The translations under genes and the position numbers were made by a program. The notes beneath the pieces were generated by a model that was given only the letters and a program-made list of their open reading frames with translations, did no database searches and had not been told where the DNA came from. Positions 22,472 to 35,488 of a stretch of DNA of 64,000 bases are shown here, piece after piece; the first letter of the stretch is position 1; the number at the start of each line of letters is the position of its first letter. Source of the DNA: Tamarix chinensis (lineage: Eukaryota; Streptophyta; Magnoliopsida; Caryophyllales; Tamaricaceae); the NCBI GenBank assembly GCA_030549775.1, contig CM060181.1:61067701-61131700 (forward strand), read 5' to 3'.

Positions 22472-23548
22472 TAAGGATAGGAAAACAATAAAAATTGTCA
22501 GTCGTAAGAGGATACATTTACCAACTTTTTTCCATAGAGTAAGAATTCTAACTCCAAATAACGAAGCCTTTTTATGTTTTAGTACTATTTTTTTAAGGAG
22601 CATCCATGGTTTAGTGGAGAGAAGACATGGATTGATTAATCTAGTTAATGGAAAAAAATTCTAATTTTATTTTCCCAATAAAATTTTATAATAATATTAA
22701 ACAATTCAATTTCAAATGACGGGACAACAAGGTTGTATATGACAAATAATCTATTAAAATAAAGATAAAGCAAAATGATAAATGTGGCAACGATTTGTAA
22801 AAGTATTTTGGCCCTTAATAATTAAATTTTAATTAATTTTATTAAGGGTTCTTATATAGTTTAGCTTGTTTAATTTTTCCAAAATGCTGAAAAAGTCGAC
22901 GATAGCTGTCGTTGAATAATAAGCCAAGTAAACAAATATATCTTTAATTTGATTTCCCAATAATCCGATATGATGCTTACCCATAGAAAATAAAAGATAA
23001 AATTATTTTAAAATTTATTTAAGTCAAATTACTTAAAAATAAAGAATTTATTTAATATTTATATTATTTTTAATAATATTTAATTTATATATATATAGAT
23101 AATATTATCTGTATATTTATATATAATTTGGTATATATTTTAATATAATTATATATATATATATATATCTAATATTTTATATTTAAAATTAAATACTTTC
23201 TGACCATATTAATTTTTTTAAACAAAACACAGTCACTTTTCACATCTCAGCTGACCTTAGACATACAAGTTGTTTCAAATTACACGCATTGTTGGAAAGT
23301 CACGTCAAAAGATTAAAAAACCTACGAAATAATAAATCAATTTAAGAATAATAAAACAATTCAAGAATAATAAAGCTTATTTTGGTACAATTGACTTAAT
23401 GTACTGTGTATGGCAGTTAAGAAATGGAAACAAATTTTCTTCCATATCCGTGTGATCAATACCAAGTTGATATTAAGAACCGGAGAATAGTTGGCCCCTA
23501 GTGCCCGGATGAGGTGCTGTGCGTTTCGGTACTTTAGAAATTTTCAAC
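22472..23548. repeat. Duplicated non-coding segment, copy B (left flank of MULE copy 2)
   Basis: Direct-orientation paralogue of 15665-16625 plus 19082-19165, without the inserted element. It ends at GCGTTTCGGTACTTTAG and ATTTTCAAC, where MULE copy 2 begins. It contains an (AT)n patch near 23150. No coding sequence is recognised. Confidence 0.75.
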
Positions 23549-24323
23549 GTGTTGTTATTTAAAAAGCATCGAATTGAATGTTCGTTTGGTATAGAGGTAA
23601 TTGGGGTAGAGATAAAAATATATAAAAATATTATTTTTAAAAAAATAAAAAAATAAAAATTTAAAAAAATAGTAAAAAATTATATATATTTTAAAATTAT
23701 AGAAATTACTGCAACTAAAAATTGATAGATAAAGGCTATTAATGATAATCACAGCAAGAAGCTTGAATTTTACCAAATATTTCTCCGTGAGCTGCTGGTC
23801 TAACGTTTCCTGTACCTTATGTCGTCCCGGAACGTTTCTGCGAAACGTGAGCACAACAACATTTCTGTCGATCACAGCTTATCGGTCCCCTGCACCAGCA
23901 GAACTTGTGGGTCCTCCTGCACCGGCATTTCTTATAGCTCCCCACCGTCCGCACTGGCTTATTTTACAGCTTCCCAGCCCTGCAACGGTATATTTTGCTA
24001 TTGTCTTTTCCTTCCACCGGCCGAAACTACTATTTTCTTTCGATAATTTATATTCTCCGGCACTTATTTTTTGTCGATCCAAATGTGTAGTTTTATAGGT
24101 TATGAAGAATACTTATCTATTTTTTAAGAAATTTTTTTTGTTCTGTCTAAATAATAAATATACTGACATTGAATATTTATATTTTATTTCAATTTATATA
24201 ACTTAATAGCATATATATAAATAAACAAGTTCGACATTTTTATTTTCGTCAATGAGAAATTAAATATAAGTTTCAATATAAATTTTTTATCAAAAGAAAG
24301 AAGTCTTTGTTAAATCTTTTATT

Positions 24324-24380
<57 letters not shown>

Positions 24381-24389
24381 AACACTTCT
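23549..24389. other. MULE copy 2 5' terminal region with GC-richer island and (AT)n
   Basis: The first ~200 bp are AT-rich. 23745-24085 is distinctly richer in GC, with the repeated motif CCTGCACCRGCA (23889 and 23918) and open frames on both strands (118 and 75 codons +, 67 codons -), none of which I recognise. (AT)n follows at 24328-24377. The island has no visible counterpart in MULE copy 1, so it may be a captured fragment or a region lost from copy 1. Confidence 0.4.
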
Positions 24390-24596
24390 AATAAATAATA
24401 AATTTAGAAGTCCTTCAAATTATGATGAATTTAAAACTTTAACAAGTTAACGATGAGTTTGGAACTCCGATAAACTATGAAGATGGAGTCACAACCCCAA
24501 CATACTACAAGAATAGATTTAGAATACGGACAAGATATGGATATATATAAAAAATACATATAAAATCTCCAAATTTTAACTACAACTTCTATGAAT

Positions 24597-24641
<45 letters not shown>

Positions 24642-27298
24642 TTTTGTAAATTGTGTCGATGAATTTATCATGATAAAATTAATCATTTTTTTATACTATT
24701 ATAGTAAACTATCTTTTTTAGTGTATGGATAATACATATTTTACGATTCAAAATTATCAGATATTTTTTTAACAGAATAAACATTTTCTAATCATGAAAA
24801 ACTTATAATATAGGTTAAATAAATGGGTAGAACTCATAGGATAATTTTGATCATCAAATATTCTAGAAAATAAAATATTGTAAGGGCAAGTAGAGTTTCG
24901 ATAATATATAAAAAAAATGGAGCATATGCCCATATTAGACCTACAAATACCAAATATGCACTTATTACAAGTTCTAAAAAAATGATTGTCTCTTTTTATA
25001 TTATTGGTATTGAAAATAATAATAGTGGATAACAAATAATAGTTAGAAACGGGACACACTCTCACGAATCGACAAATTATAATTAAGGGTATAGTTTTAT
25101 TGATAAGTTGACTGGAAATGAAGTTCAATTTATTGATGAGCTTATTTTAGCTAACTTAAAACCATGACAAACCATACCACTTCTTCAAAAATAATTTGAA
25201 AGAAATATAAGTATGAGAAGGTGTATTTATAATGCCCGACATAAGCTTAGGTTAGAAGAAATTAATGGTCAAACAATGTTACAACATGTTATGAATATGT
25301 TGGTTGAGAGGCATTATTTTCAGTTGAATCGAAGTGAGTTAGAATCAAATGTAATAAGCAAACATCTGTTTGCACATTGTATCTGTTAATATTTTACATA
25401 CATTTTCTTTTATTTTTATAAATGGATTGCACGTATAAGACGAATAGATATGAAATGCTCTTACTTGAAATTGTTGGAGACTAACAACAATATAATTGAA
25501 TTTTAACATTGGATGTGCATAAATGTTATCTGAAAAGGAGAAAAAATTATTTGTGGATACTTGAGAGGTTGAAGACCTTAATAGATCTATCTATACTTCC
25601 AACCACCATTATTACTATAGGAAAATAGATCTAATTTTAGTTATGGAATGTATTTTTCCACTTCAAGACATTTATTATGTAGGTTTCATGTTAATAAAAA
25701 TATGGAGGAAATGTATAAGAAAGTCTCTGGTCGTTCATCATTCACACGTGGTTTTATGTTCCGAGGGAAAAATGTGATAGATGCCATAGATGAACAAACA
25801 TATGAGGAATGACTCTTGTCATTAGAGGGAGATTATAGAAACATGCCTAGTCTAATTTCATATCTAAAGACAAATTGGCTACAACCATATAAAGAAAAAA
25901 TTATTTCTACTTTCTTTAGTTACTATTTCATATTCATCATATTACAAAAAATAGGTATGAAAGTTATTTTATCTCCTATAGTAATTACTTTTAAATATTT
26001 TTTATGATAAAGTAATATACTTATTTTTTTGACAATAGAGTTAAAGGTGTTTACGGATATTTGAAGAGAGTTTTGTAGATATCAAGGGGTAGCTTCAACA
26101 CTGTATTCAAACAAATGCGCACATACCTTGAGTTGAAACATGATGAGATTAAATCATCACTTGAGAGGTCTCGATTTAATATGTCGCATTTTGCTACAAG
26201 TGCCCATTATGCCAACTTGAGAGGTCATGCTGCCGTATATGCAATGGAGTTGGTTAACAAATAGTGCGAAAGAAGTAATTATGTAGGTATAGATGGTCAT
26301 TTATGTGAATGTTATATGCGATGTATACACAAAATACTATGTACACATGACATGAGATTAATACATATACCGAAAACTATATGGCAATCCCCCACTCGGC
26401 TATTCATCCATTTTAGAATAAACTTGATATAGATCGGCCGATAAATCCACATACACTGCAACAACAAATAGACGTTACATCTCATTTACTCCACATTTGC
26501 ATAGAAGCTATTATAAGCTAGCCACCTATAATACAAAATCAATTGGCTAGAGAGATATTTAATTTTATTGTTCCACAAAGAATATCTCTCCAAGAGCCAC
26601 CCATACGATATCACAAAGATCACACAAGAAACTCCACCATAAGGGTATAATTTAATTGAGAGTATATAGAATAAAAATTTTCTAGTTGTTCGAGATCAAC
26701 ACAAGGTCGTGGTCATGGTCGTGGTTGGGGTCGAGGATGACAATCAGTATTTATGTCATCAGGATAATTATAATTTCCGTACGTGACTCAAATGAATTGA
26801 CATATAGTTCCTTATATTAGTACTTGGTATAATATGTTAGGAGATGGAAACTACAATTTTAGAGCATTGACATATATTATACTAAAAGATGAGGACCGAT
26901 GGGTTCAGATTCGTACCGACTTATATCATGAGATATTGGCAAGATGAAAATTGTATGAGAATGTGTTCATATATGACAACATTGATCAAGTTTTGAATAT
27001 TATTACCTACTGGGAAGGGATAGCACTAATGACACACTAGATACAAATGCCTAATATTGGTCATGCCATTGCAACCCGTTATTGTGTTTTGTTTGCACAT
27101 TACTCATTGAATGCTTGCAGTTCATTCTTACATTTAGTGGCGTAACATAGAATCCTAAGTCCTAAAAATGAAGCAACTATATATTTTTTTATAAGATATG
27201 AGTCATTACATAGTGGTATGCAGGTGCTTTATGAATTTTTTTTCCATTTCAATATTATGACTCACCTTAATTATTAATTTCTTTTTTGTGTCTGATAG
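24390..27298 (+). pseudogene. MULE transposase with SWIM zinc finger and C-terminal OTU-like domain (copy 2)
   Basis: Order of parts: N-terminal repeat block (24390-24540). Zinc-binding/DNA-binding-like region (24780-25240) with GTHSHESTNYN and ANLKP...IPLLQK. MULE core with MDCTYKTNRYEMLLLEIVG (25422-25478), where the first catalytic Asp is kept (25425-25427), then LERLKTLID. SWIM finger at about 26304-26348 (CECYMRCIHKILCTH, the full C-x-C...C-x-H pattern). OTU-like segment at 26840-27250: GDGNYNFRA, DRWVQIRTDLYHE and MPNIGHAIATRYC. The OTU catalytic Cys is replaced by Tyr (26852-26854), as in copy 1. Many stops and frameshifts make it dead. The gene is cut at 27298 by a giant LTR. It converges on the PMD gene at 33154-46184. 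Confidence 0.75.
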
Positions 27299-27480
27299 GT
27301 ATATATCTTCCAGGATAAAGCACTCCTGGGCCACTATTATAACCGGTGGACCGGTACACATGTACATCTTCTAGGGAAATATGCTCCTAGGCTACTATTA
27401 TATCCTATGGACTGGTACACATATACATCTTGTACGGTAAAACACTCCTAGGCTACTATTATAAACAATGGACCAGTACT
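27299..27480 (-). repeat. Box-repeat cluster (minus) in second giant LTR
   Basis: Three units of CACTATTATAACCGGTGGAC type, the complement of GTCCACCGG and TATAATAGTGG, each followed by a CCTAGG/CTCCTGGG block. Colinear with 13195-13300 of the first giant LTR. Confidence 0.7.
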
Positions 27481-27731
27481 CATAATATAATCCATCTGGG
27501 CTCGTCTCAATTGCCTTTAACTTTACATTATTAGTGTTTTCCCTTTTAATTAGTATAACAATTCTATTTATTTGCCTCTAAAGGGAGATCAAGAACCTGG
27601 AGACGCAAAGGTACACTGGTCATACTAGTGCATACAAGCAGCTCAGTACCCTTCAACTATCAACCTAGGGACGCAAAGGTACCCTAGTCATACTGGTGCA
27701 TATAAGCTACACAGTACCCCTATCGACAAGG

Positions 27732-29307
27732 TGATGCACTGTCGTATGCACAATAAATTTAATAAATAAATCCTAATTTCTAAATACATAGTATATGGCA
27801 AGAAGGAGTCAAACCCACAAGGAATGGTATATAATCAATAATTCTATAATCGATGTTAAAACTCCGTTTATGCAACAACATATATTTCTATCATTAATAT
27901 CTAAACTATGGATAAATAATAAAATGACGTACTCACTAATTAATGAATAAGGATAGGAAGGTATTGATTATGGAATTAGGATGTCAAATAATCATGAAGA
28001 AAATAATGATTCTAAATTATTTAACGTTGACTTGTAGAAACTCATCATAATTCATCTCTTTGCTTTCTCTCAATTTTAATAAATTGAATAAGCTCTCAAT
28101 TTATCACCTAACCAATTAATAACCTAGGTTAAGAACACTAGATTCAATTAATGGCAGCATTATGAATGGAAAGCAGTCAACTACGACCATAATCACACAA
28201 GCTCGGATCATGCAATCGTATGAATTAATGGAAAAGATTAATAATTAATCTTTTGCTACTCTGGAAACGTTAATTAAAAATTACGTATTAATTCCGTTAT
28301 CCTAGCGTAGAGTAAGATCTAAACTAGATAGGTGATCAGTCTAATTAGTTTAAATTCTTAATCTATGATGCGAGATCATTCAATTCCATCCATCAATTCA
28401 ATTAAATTTCATTTAGAGTCATGAATTCAAATTACGTTATCATATCCAAAACCCTAATTCCATCATCAAATCCTCCTACCTTATACTATCTACATAATTG
28501 TAATAACACACAATTAAATGCAATAATCTATAATTAACATCAAAGCTTATAAATAAATTAACAATGAAACACCAAACATAAGAAAAATAATAATGCAACA
28601 AAGAGAATTGAATTGCATTCAATCAAAAATCAAAACTTGCAATTAAAAGAGGAATGGAGAAGAACTTATCGAATTGAATTGCAGATTGTTAATTGTTCAA
28701 TTGAATACAATGGAGAGAAAGAGAATTGGAATTACAAATTACAAGTGGTATCTAGAGAGTATAGAGAGAAAGAGATAATCCCATTCTTGAACTCCCCCGA
28801 ACCACCCTTTCGAATGTTCAAACTTTTGAAATATATCGGGGAAACATTGCGCGAACGGTTACAAAATTTGAGAAAAACACGGTCCATGTTAGAAAACACG
28901 GGACCCCCGTGTTTTTCCTTAAACTCTCGGCCAAATGTTGAATTTTAAATGCTGAAATTTTGTGTGCTGATAGAAAAACACGGGCCATGATTAGGAAACA
29001 CGGGGGGGGGGGGGGGGGGCGTGTTTCTTATTTCTTCATTATTTCTTCATGAAATTTCAACACAATCTTCCCTTTGATATATATTCTTCATTTATGGTCT
29101 TTTCTTCCATTGATTCCATATCACTTGATGTGTTCCTTGCTTCATTTTTTCTTTTCATTGATTTCTCCTTGAATTTCTTCAATTGTTTCTTTTCCTGCAA
29201 AATCTATTCAAAAGAGAAAAACTCGAGAAAATATTAAATGTTATAAAAATAATGAGGAATAAATGACATTTTTACTTAGGAAAATAACATATAAATTCCA
29301 TATATCA
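27732..29307 (-). mobile_element. Solo LTR of Athila-type family, TSD CAAGG
   Basis: On the minus strand it begins TGATATATGGAATTTATATG (29307) and ends CATACGACAGTGCATCA (27732). It is flanked on both sides by CAAGG (27727-27731 and 29308-29312). Removing it rejoins giant-LTR sequence that is colinear with about 12925-12960 of the intact copy (GTGTCCTTGTCGG). The 1576-bp LTR is of the same subfamily as 35489-37103 and 38707-40280. It contains the ACACGG hairpin motifs at 28875-29025, one of them expanded to an 18-G run. A 111-codon frame (28613-28948) is LTR sequence in antisense and not a gene. Confidence 0.85.
29002..29019 (+). repeat. Poly-G tract (18 G)
   Basis: A run of 18 G in the loop-proximal position of an ACACGG...CGTGT hairpin inside the solo LTR. 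Related LTRs have GGGGG followed by TCCC or TACC at this place. It could also be an assembly or sequencing artefact. Confidence 0.8.
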
Positions 29308-29989
29308 CAAGGACACCTTTCCATAAGTATGCATACCCATAAATAGGTCCGTAGAGATAGATAGAGTAAGATGTAGGGCCTGGCTGGAGTACTAAGGCAC
29401 ACCAGCAAATACCATAATAATCGTGGGCTAAACCACGACTTTAGGGTAGTGACCCCTAAAGAGCCACCATTTCTGATCTCGAGGTCTTCCACTTTAATTA
29501 TTAGTGTCTTAATTAAGGTGATCATGAAAAGCACATCAACCACATACTTATTCACTTTCACTTTTTTATGATATCATTAGGTAATCCTTATTCATACAAT
29601 TATCCAAGATAACCTAGAGGAATTGCTAAGTCGATCATTATCTGATATAATTCTAATTCAGGATTCGTTTCCATTTGTTCACATGCCATAAGGGTTATCA
29701 TATCATAATCACATACCAGTCTTAGAGTCTGGTTAGTTAACATCAAAGGATCATGGCACACATAACCCTAGAAAGTCCTTAATTCACACCCAACACACAA
29801 TACCGTACATGATTAATGATTAAGACACTTCCTTCATGAATATAAGAATAACACTATACCACAACCTCAGTTATCCATCCAATCCCAGGTTAGGCCATGT
29901 TCTTGTGATACTTACTGATTATCAAATACTTTTATCTTGCTATTCAATATTACTTGAGTCTCATTATGAAACTCCATTACCCATTGACA

Positions 29990-30900
29990 TGTTAGATACA
30001 AGTTACTGATTTACCCCTTTCATTTCTATAAAATTACCGAAATACCCCTTGCTTGGATAACTATTAAGTTATCCCTCTTTACTTGCCAAAATACCATATT
30101 ACCTTCCATGTTGAATATTTACCGAATTACCCCTTACTCGTGTTAGGTTACCAAAGTAATATTATCCTCCATACGTATTAAATCACTAACTTTTCCACTT
30201 ATACTTGTTAAGTTACCAATTTACCCTTTTAGTGGGCTAAATTACCGTATTATTCTTTATACTTATTTAAATTACCAAGTTACCCTTAGGCTCATTAAAT
30301 CACCAATCACCAATCACCTTTCATATTTTTTACACTTGTCAAATTTCCCATTTGGTTAGTTAGATTATCAAATTATCCTTCTTTATTATTATAATTACCA
30401 AGTTGCCCTTCTTTATTATTATATTGACCATTTTGCCCTTTTAATTTGCTACCTTACCAAATTTCCCTTCTCCATTATTAAATGACCATTTTGCCCCTCT
30501 TCATCATTATATTTACCATTTTACACTTCTACTTTATTAAATTACCATTTTACCCTTCCTTTATGTCAATGTACCATTTTACCTTCTAATATATTAAATT
30601 ACCATTTTACCCTTCCTTTATACTAATTTACCATTTTACCCTTCCTTTGTACCAAATTACCAACACACCTTTTCTTTTATGTTAACTTACAAAAATGCCC
30701 TTTCCATTATATTTAATTCACTAAAATGCTTCCTTACACCAAAGATTACCAAGTTATCCCTTTTTTAGGTAAAATTACTAAACACCCTTCTTTCTTATCC
30801 ATTTACCATTTTACCCCTTTTACTCTTGTAATTTACCATATTGCCTCTCTTTACTTATAAAATTACCACATTGCCCTTATTATACCATTTTTACTAAATT
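29990..30900 (-). repeat. GGTAATTT minisatellite array (minus) of second giant LTR
   Basis: Complementary counterpart of 11100-12290, with units such as AAATTACCATTTTACCCTTC. Unit order is similar but copy numbers appear to differ between the two LTRs, as expected for a tandem array. Confidence 0.75.
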
Positions 30901-31529
30901 ACCCTCACTACATAAAATATTAATATTAATGCTCCATACCTATCATCCAACTCTACAAACTATTATTATTTATCATAATATTCATTAGCACCTACACTTA
31001 TTTAGGCCACACATTTATATAAGAAATATTACGAAAATGCCCCTAGGGCCCATAATAAAAATATTTATACAACAATGTCCACATTAACATAAATTATCAT
31101 AGATAAGCACTTAATATTTTTATTAACAACAAAACTCCTTCCTTAAGCATTATTTCTACACATGACCCATAAATTAGCATGCTTTCCTTTTTATCAATCA
31201 ATATAAGCAACTAAATACTTTATACTTAACAACAATTATCATGCATATCACATATTAAAAACTTAATGTGCTAGCATACATATATCCATATGTTTAAGTA
31301 AGGTTTAATGATTACCTTATTTCCTGTAAAAATCGAACCTTACTAGTACCCCAATTAAAGGCTTAAGATTTGATTAGTAAAAGTAATACCTAAGAATAAT
31401 ATCAATATTTATTATATTAGAAGGTAGAAAATTAAAGGAATAAATTTTTATCAAAACTTAAGTAAGTACATACTAGCATTTAATCAATGTTATACCTCAA
31501 AATATTAGCTAAGATTGTCAAAAGGGAAA

Positions 31530-32474
31530 GTAGACTCACGTTGCATGCAGAGGTATGGAAGAAGGGGGATTGAAGAGAAGAAATGGGAAAAGGGAATGAG
31601 TGGCTTGGGTTGGGGTTTTGGGGGTGAAGTGGAGAGTAGGTGGGGGAGATTTAGGGTAAGGGTTAGGTGTAGGGGTAGAGTGGGGGTGTAGGTGGTGGCT
31701 AGGGATGGGTGATCGACGGCCAAGGGCGATGGCTACAGGCTACGAAGTGGGCTACAAGAGTGGTGGAGGAAAAGAAGGAAGGAAAAAGGAGGAGGAAAAG
31801 GAGAGGCTGCAAGGTTAAGTTTTGGCCAAAGGAGGTAAGGGGGTGGTAGGGGAGGTTGTAGGGAGTGGGTTGGTGGCTTGGGAGGCGACAAAAGTGGCGG
31901 AATGGCTACGGATGGAGGAGGAGCAAGGTGGAAGCCAAGAAGGGAGAAAAATAAGAGAAGAGGAAGAAAGGGGCCGTAGGGGCTCAAGGGGGTGGCTTGG
32001 TGGTGCAAGGTGGTAGTAAGAGGTGGTAGGAGGAGTTGTATGTGGTTGGTAGGGTAGCGGAACCGGTAGAATGAGGTGGCAGAGCAAAATAGGGTAAGGG
32101 AAATGAAAGGAGAAGGAAGGGAGAAGAAGGGGTTAGGAGAGGGAAAGAAGGGGCTCGAATGGTGCAGGATGAGGTAGGAGGAAAGAAGAAAAAGGAGAGG
32201 AAGAAGAAGGGAGGTAGGGGCAGCTAGTGGGGGGTAGGTTATAGGTGGCAGGGGGTGTTGGGGGTGGCAGGAAGAGGAGAAGAAGAGGGGGGAAATAGGG
32301 AATGCGGGGATGGTTTGCGGGGGCTAGTTTGGTCTAAAAATGAAAAGAAAAGGACAGCGGAGAGAGTGAGAGAGAGAGTAGGTTGAAAAAGGGAGGCAGG
32401 TGGTGACAAGCAGCGGTGTAAGAGGGGCAGGCATGGTGTCAGAGGGCATGTTTGGTTGGGGTTAAAGAAGGAGA

Positions 32475-32505
<31 letters not shown>

Positions 32506-32860
32506 AAGAAAAGAAAAGAGTAGGTTAGCTGGACAAGGGAGAAAGGAGAGGGAGCGGGCCGGCCTGCATATGAGGGGAAGAGGAGAAGGAAAAAGAAGAC
32601 CAAGCTAGCCCAGATAGGGGAAAGGAAGGAAAAGAAAAGAAGAAGAGGGAAGGTCGGGCCAGGGTGCCACATGGGAGAAGGAAAGAGGAAGGAAAGTGGA
32701 CCGGTAGCCCAGAGCACGGAGGAGAGGGGGTCACGGCCTGGTGGCCCGAAGAGAAAGAAAAAGGAAAAAGAAGGAAAAGGAGAAAAAGAAGAAAAAGGAG
32801 AAAGAAAAGGAAAAATAGAAAATGGAAAAGAGAAAATAGGGAGAAATAAAATAAAGTAAT
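31530..32860 (+). repeat. Polypurine (G/A-rich) tract of second giant LTR
   Basis: Counterpart of the CT tract at 9230-10500, read from the other strand. It includes a perfect (AAG)n run near 32474-32510. Many overlapping frames on both strands are low-complexity translations. Confidence 0.7.
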
Positions 32861-33649
32861 TTATAGAATAATAGAATTTAGTATTTTTGATAGATAAATT
32901 AATTTAATAATTTAATTTAATATATTGTTCTAAAAAGGATAATTTTAGTAAAATATTAGTTTAAAAAATTATTTAAATAAAATGAGTATGATAAAATAAC
33001 AAAATATTTATTTTAATTTATTAAATATTTGTATACAACTTTATATACTCAAAAATCCACAAAATAATTGAATTTATTAAATTTAAAATTTAATTTATCC
33101 TAAATAAGTGCTATTTATTAAATTATTGGTTTTTAATATTTTGGGGTATTACACTATGTCCTATAGGTATTGATTAGGTAGTTCAAAAACCTTCGGTCCT
33201 AATATTTGTTTATGCCTCAAGAACCATTTGCTAAGCATGTGTGCGTAAAAAACCTTATGCTTCTTGAGGGAAAGACCTCTGTATGTGCTCCTTATGGGCT
33301 TGATAGGTTTCTCAGGGATTACTTGTGTATATCTGAATTGGCGTGTGACTCTATCAGGTATATAAGATTATTCTTTCTCCAAACAGTGTATACAACCATG
33401 ATATAATGCCATCAGACAATCCCTATATAGACGAGCTACTTCATACGGATCCAAAGTGACTTGTCATAAAAAAATTAGACTAAATACAAATATAGCTAAC
33501 ATAATATAGCAAGAATATGATAATTTGAGTGTACCTTTAATGCAGGCATAAGATCAATCTTTTCTCCAAAGTACTTGACCGTTTCCAATTTATTATCAAA
33601 TTTATGTCCACAAAACCATCTCATGCAATGAGGATGGTCTAGATAATAC

Positions 33650-33960
<311 letters not shown>

Positions 33961-34740
33961 GCATAACCTTCAACCTAGCTTAGGTCTTAAAAAAAAGGAT
34001 ATAGTCCGGATTTACTTTATCAACTAACTTATCAACAAATAATGATAGACCAATAAACCATAATAAATACTCAATTGCCTTTTTCTCATCCACTAGCCAG
34101 TATGATTCACATACTTCTTGTAGCCATTTAAGTGGAAGCCCATCCTTTAGAGTAACTTCATCCATCTACATTTCCTCCATTCAAAATAAGGCACACATTG
34201 CACCAACCAATTGCCAAGCATGTCAGTAGTCATCTCTAAATATAATGGATTACCAGTTACTCATAGCCCTGATATGCGATGCACTTCTAAAAGGATGATT
34301 GTCATCTCATGCCATGACATATGAAATTTATTGTGTTTGGTTGCCATCTCTCAACAAATGCTGAAATAAGTGGCACATTCGCATGTGCAAGCAACAAGGT
34401 GTGATAATCCTTTTTGGCATATTAGAGCGAATATCCTTTCATTAACGCTTTTGAGAAAAGTTTTTAGAACCTCTTGTCTTGTATGGATCCTAGGACAACC
34501 ATGATCCTAAAAAAAAATATCAATATATGTGAGGACTATAAATGATATCTGTACAAATAAAATACTAAATATTTAATAATGCACAAGATAAACATACCTT
34601 TCCTAACAATAAATCTAAAGTGTTGTGACCACTAAAGCTTAGGATTAAATCAGAGATGATTGGATCTCCAAGACATGGCTCCATCAAATACCATTCATCC
34701 TTCAATTATATACCATGTTCATCTTCAATGGCTTCACCAG

Positions 34741-34834
34741 CATCCCTATTATCATCATCATCATCATCACCATCATCGTCATCACCATCATCATGTCTAT
34801 AATCATCATCATCTTTGTCATCATTGTCTTCGTA

Positions 34835-34893
<59 letters not shown>
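34741..34893. repeat. (ATC)n trinucleotide microsatellite within PMD gene
   Basis: Interrupted then perfect (TCA)n run. In the minus-strand PMD frame it encodes an acidic poly-Asp stretch upstream of the PMD core. The plus-strand poly-His and poly-Ile frames and the minus-strand poly-Met frame are artefacts. Confidence 0.9.
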
Positions 34894-34895
<2 letters not shown>

Positions 34896-35488
34896 CTTAC
34901 TTATGTTGATGACGATGGTTGATCAGTAATATAGGGTAATGATGTTGAAACGCCCCAAAAAATTATTTTTGAAAATTTTTATATGTTTAAAACAAACACA
35001 AGCATGGGGGTGCTAGCACTGTGATCGGTATAAGTCCGACCCTTGGGTAGTCTAGCACCAACTATAAGGATAAGGAGAATTTCACAAATGATCAAGCATA
35101 GTTAAGATAGGGAAATGTAGAAAAAAGAAATATTCATAATGAGAGAATCAGAGTGCATAATTAAAAGTCATTACAACTGAAAATGTTTACATAGTCAAAT
35201 CCCCTAAGGGGATAAAAGATACAATACAATAAAATGAGAATAGAAATAAAAAGAGTCTAGTCTATATCACTCTTGAGCATCCATACCAAGTAAAAGAAGG
35301 TAAACTCTTAACCCCAACCAATGCCTCATTAGTGTCCTAGGCATCGAAAATGGCGTATCCTACCTGTACAAACTCAGCAGGGCCTTTTACTCATGGGAAT
35401 AAGCAACACCCATGAAATGAATGATCAGTACGCTATGCACTGAGTAAGGTAACCATGCAGTTAAGGCCATACACAAAAGACATATAAC

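Larger units (their letters stand above)
27299..33153 (-). mobile_element. Giant LTR, second copy, 3'-truncated, carrying a nested solo LTR
   Basis: The minus-strand start TGTAATACCCC lies at 33153, and the sequence runs leftward with the same parts as 8930-13263: AT-rich start, GA-rich (complement CT) tract 31530-32860, TTACCATTTTACC array 29990-30900, and box repeats at 27299-27480. It ends abruptly at 27299, a point equal to about 13263 of the first copy, so roughly 980 bp of the LTR 3' end is missing. It inserted into the PMD gene (the flank at 33154 continues PMD). The missing end, together with the PMD C-terminus expected beyond it, points to one deletion spanning the junction with the transposase/OTU gene. 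Confidence 0.7.

Noticed and set aside
23742..24098. 118-codon frame as a small gene
   Set aside because: No recognisable domain, open on the other strand too, and no counterpart in MULE copy 1. Kept only as a GC-island observation.
28613..28948. 111-codon frame on the plus strand
   Set aside because: It is antisense to the solo Athila-type LTR (27732-29307); the same LTR region elsewhere is not open.
31505..32859. Overlapping frames in the GA-rich tract (for example 31822-32016, 32664-32859)
   Set aside because: Composition artefacts of the purine-rich LTR core, with no conserved protein between the two LTR copies.
34660..34929. Poly-His, poly-Ile and poly-Met frames
   Set aside because: Frames over an (ATC)n run. 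Only the Asp frame on the minus strand is in the PMD gene context.
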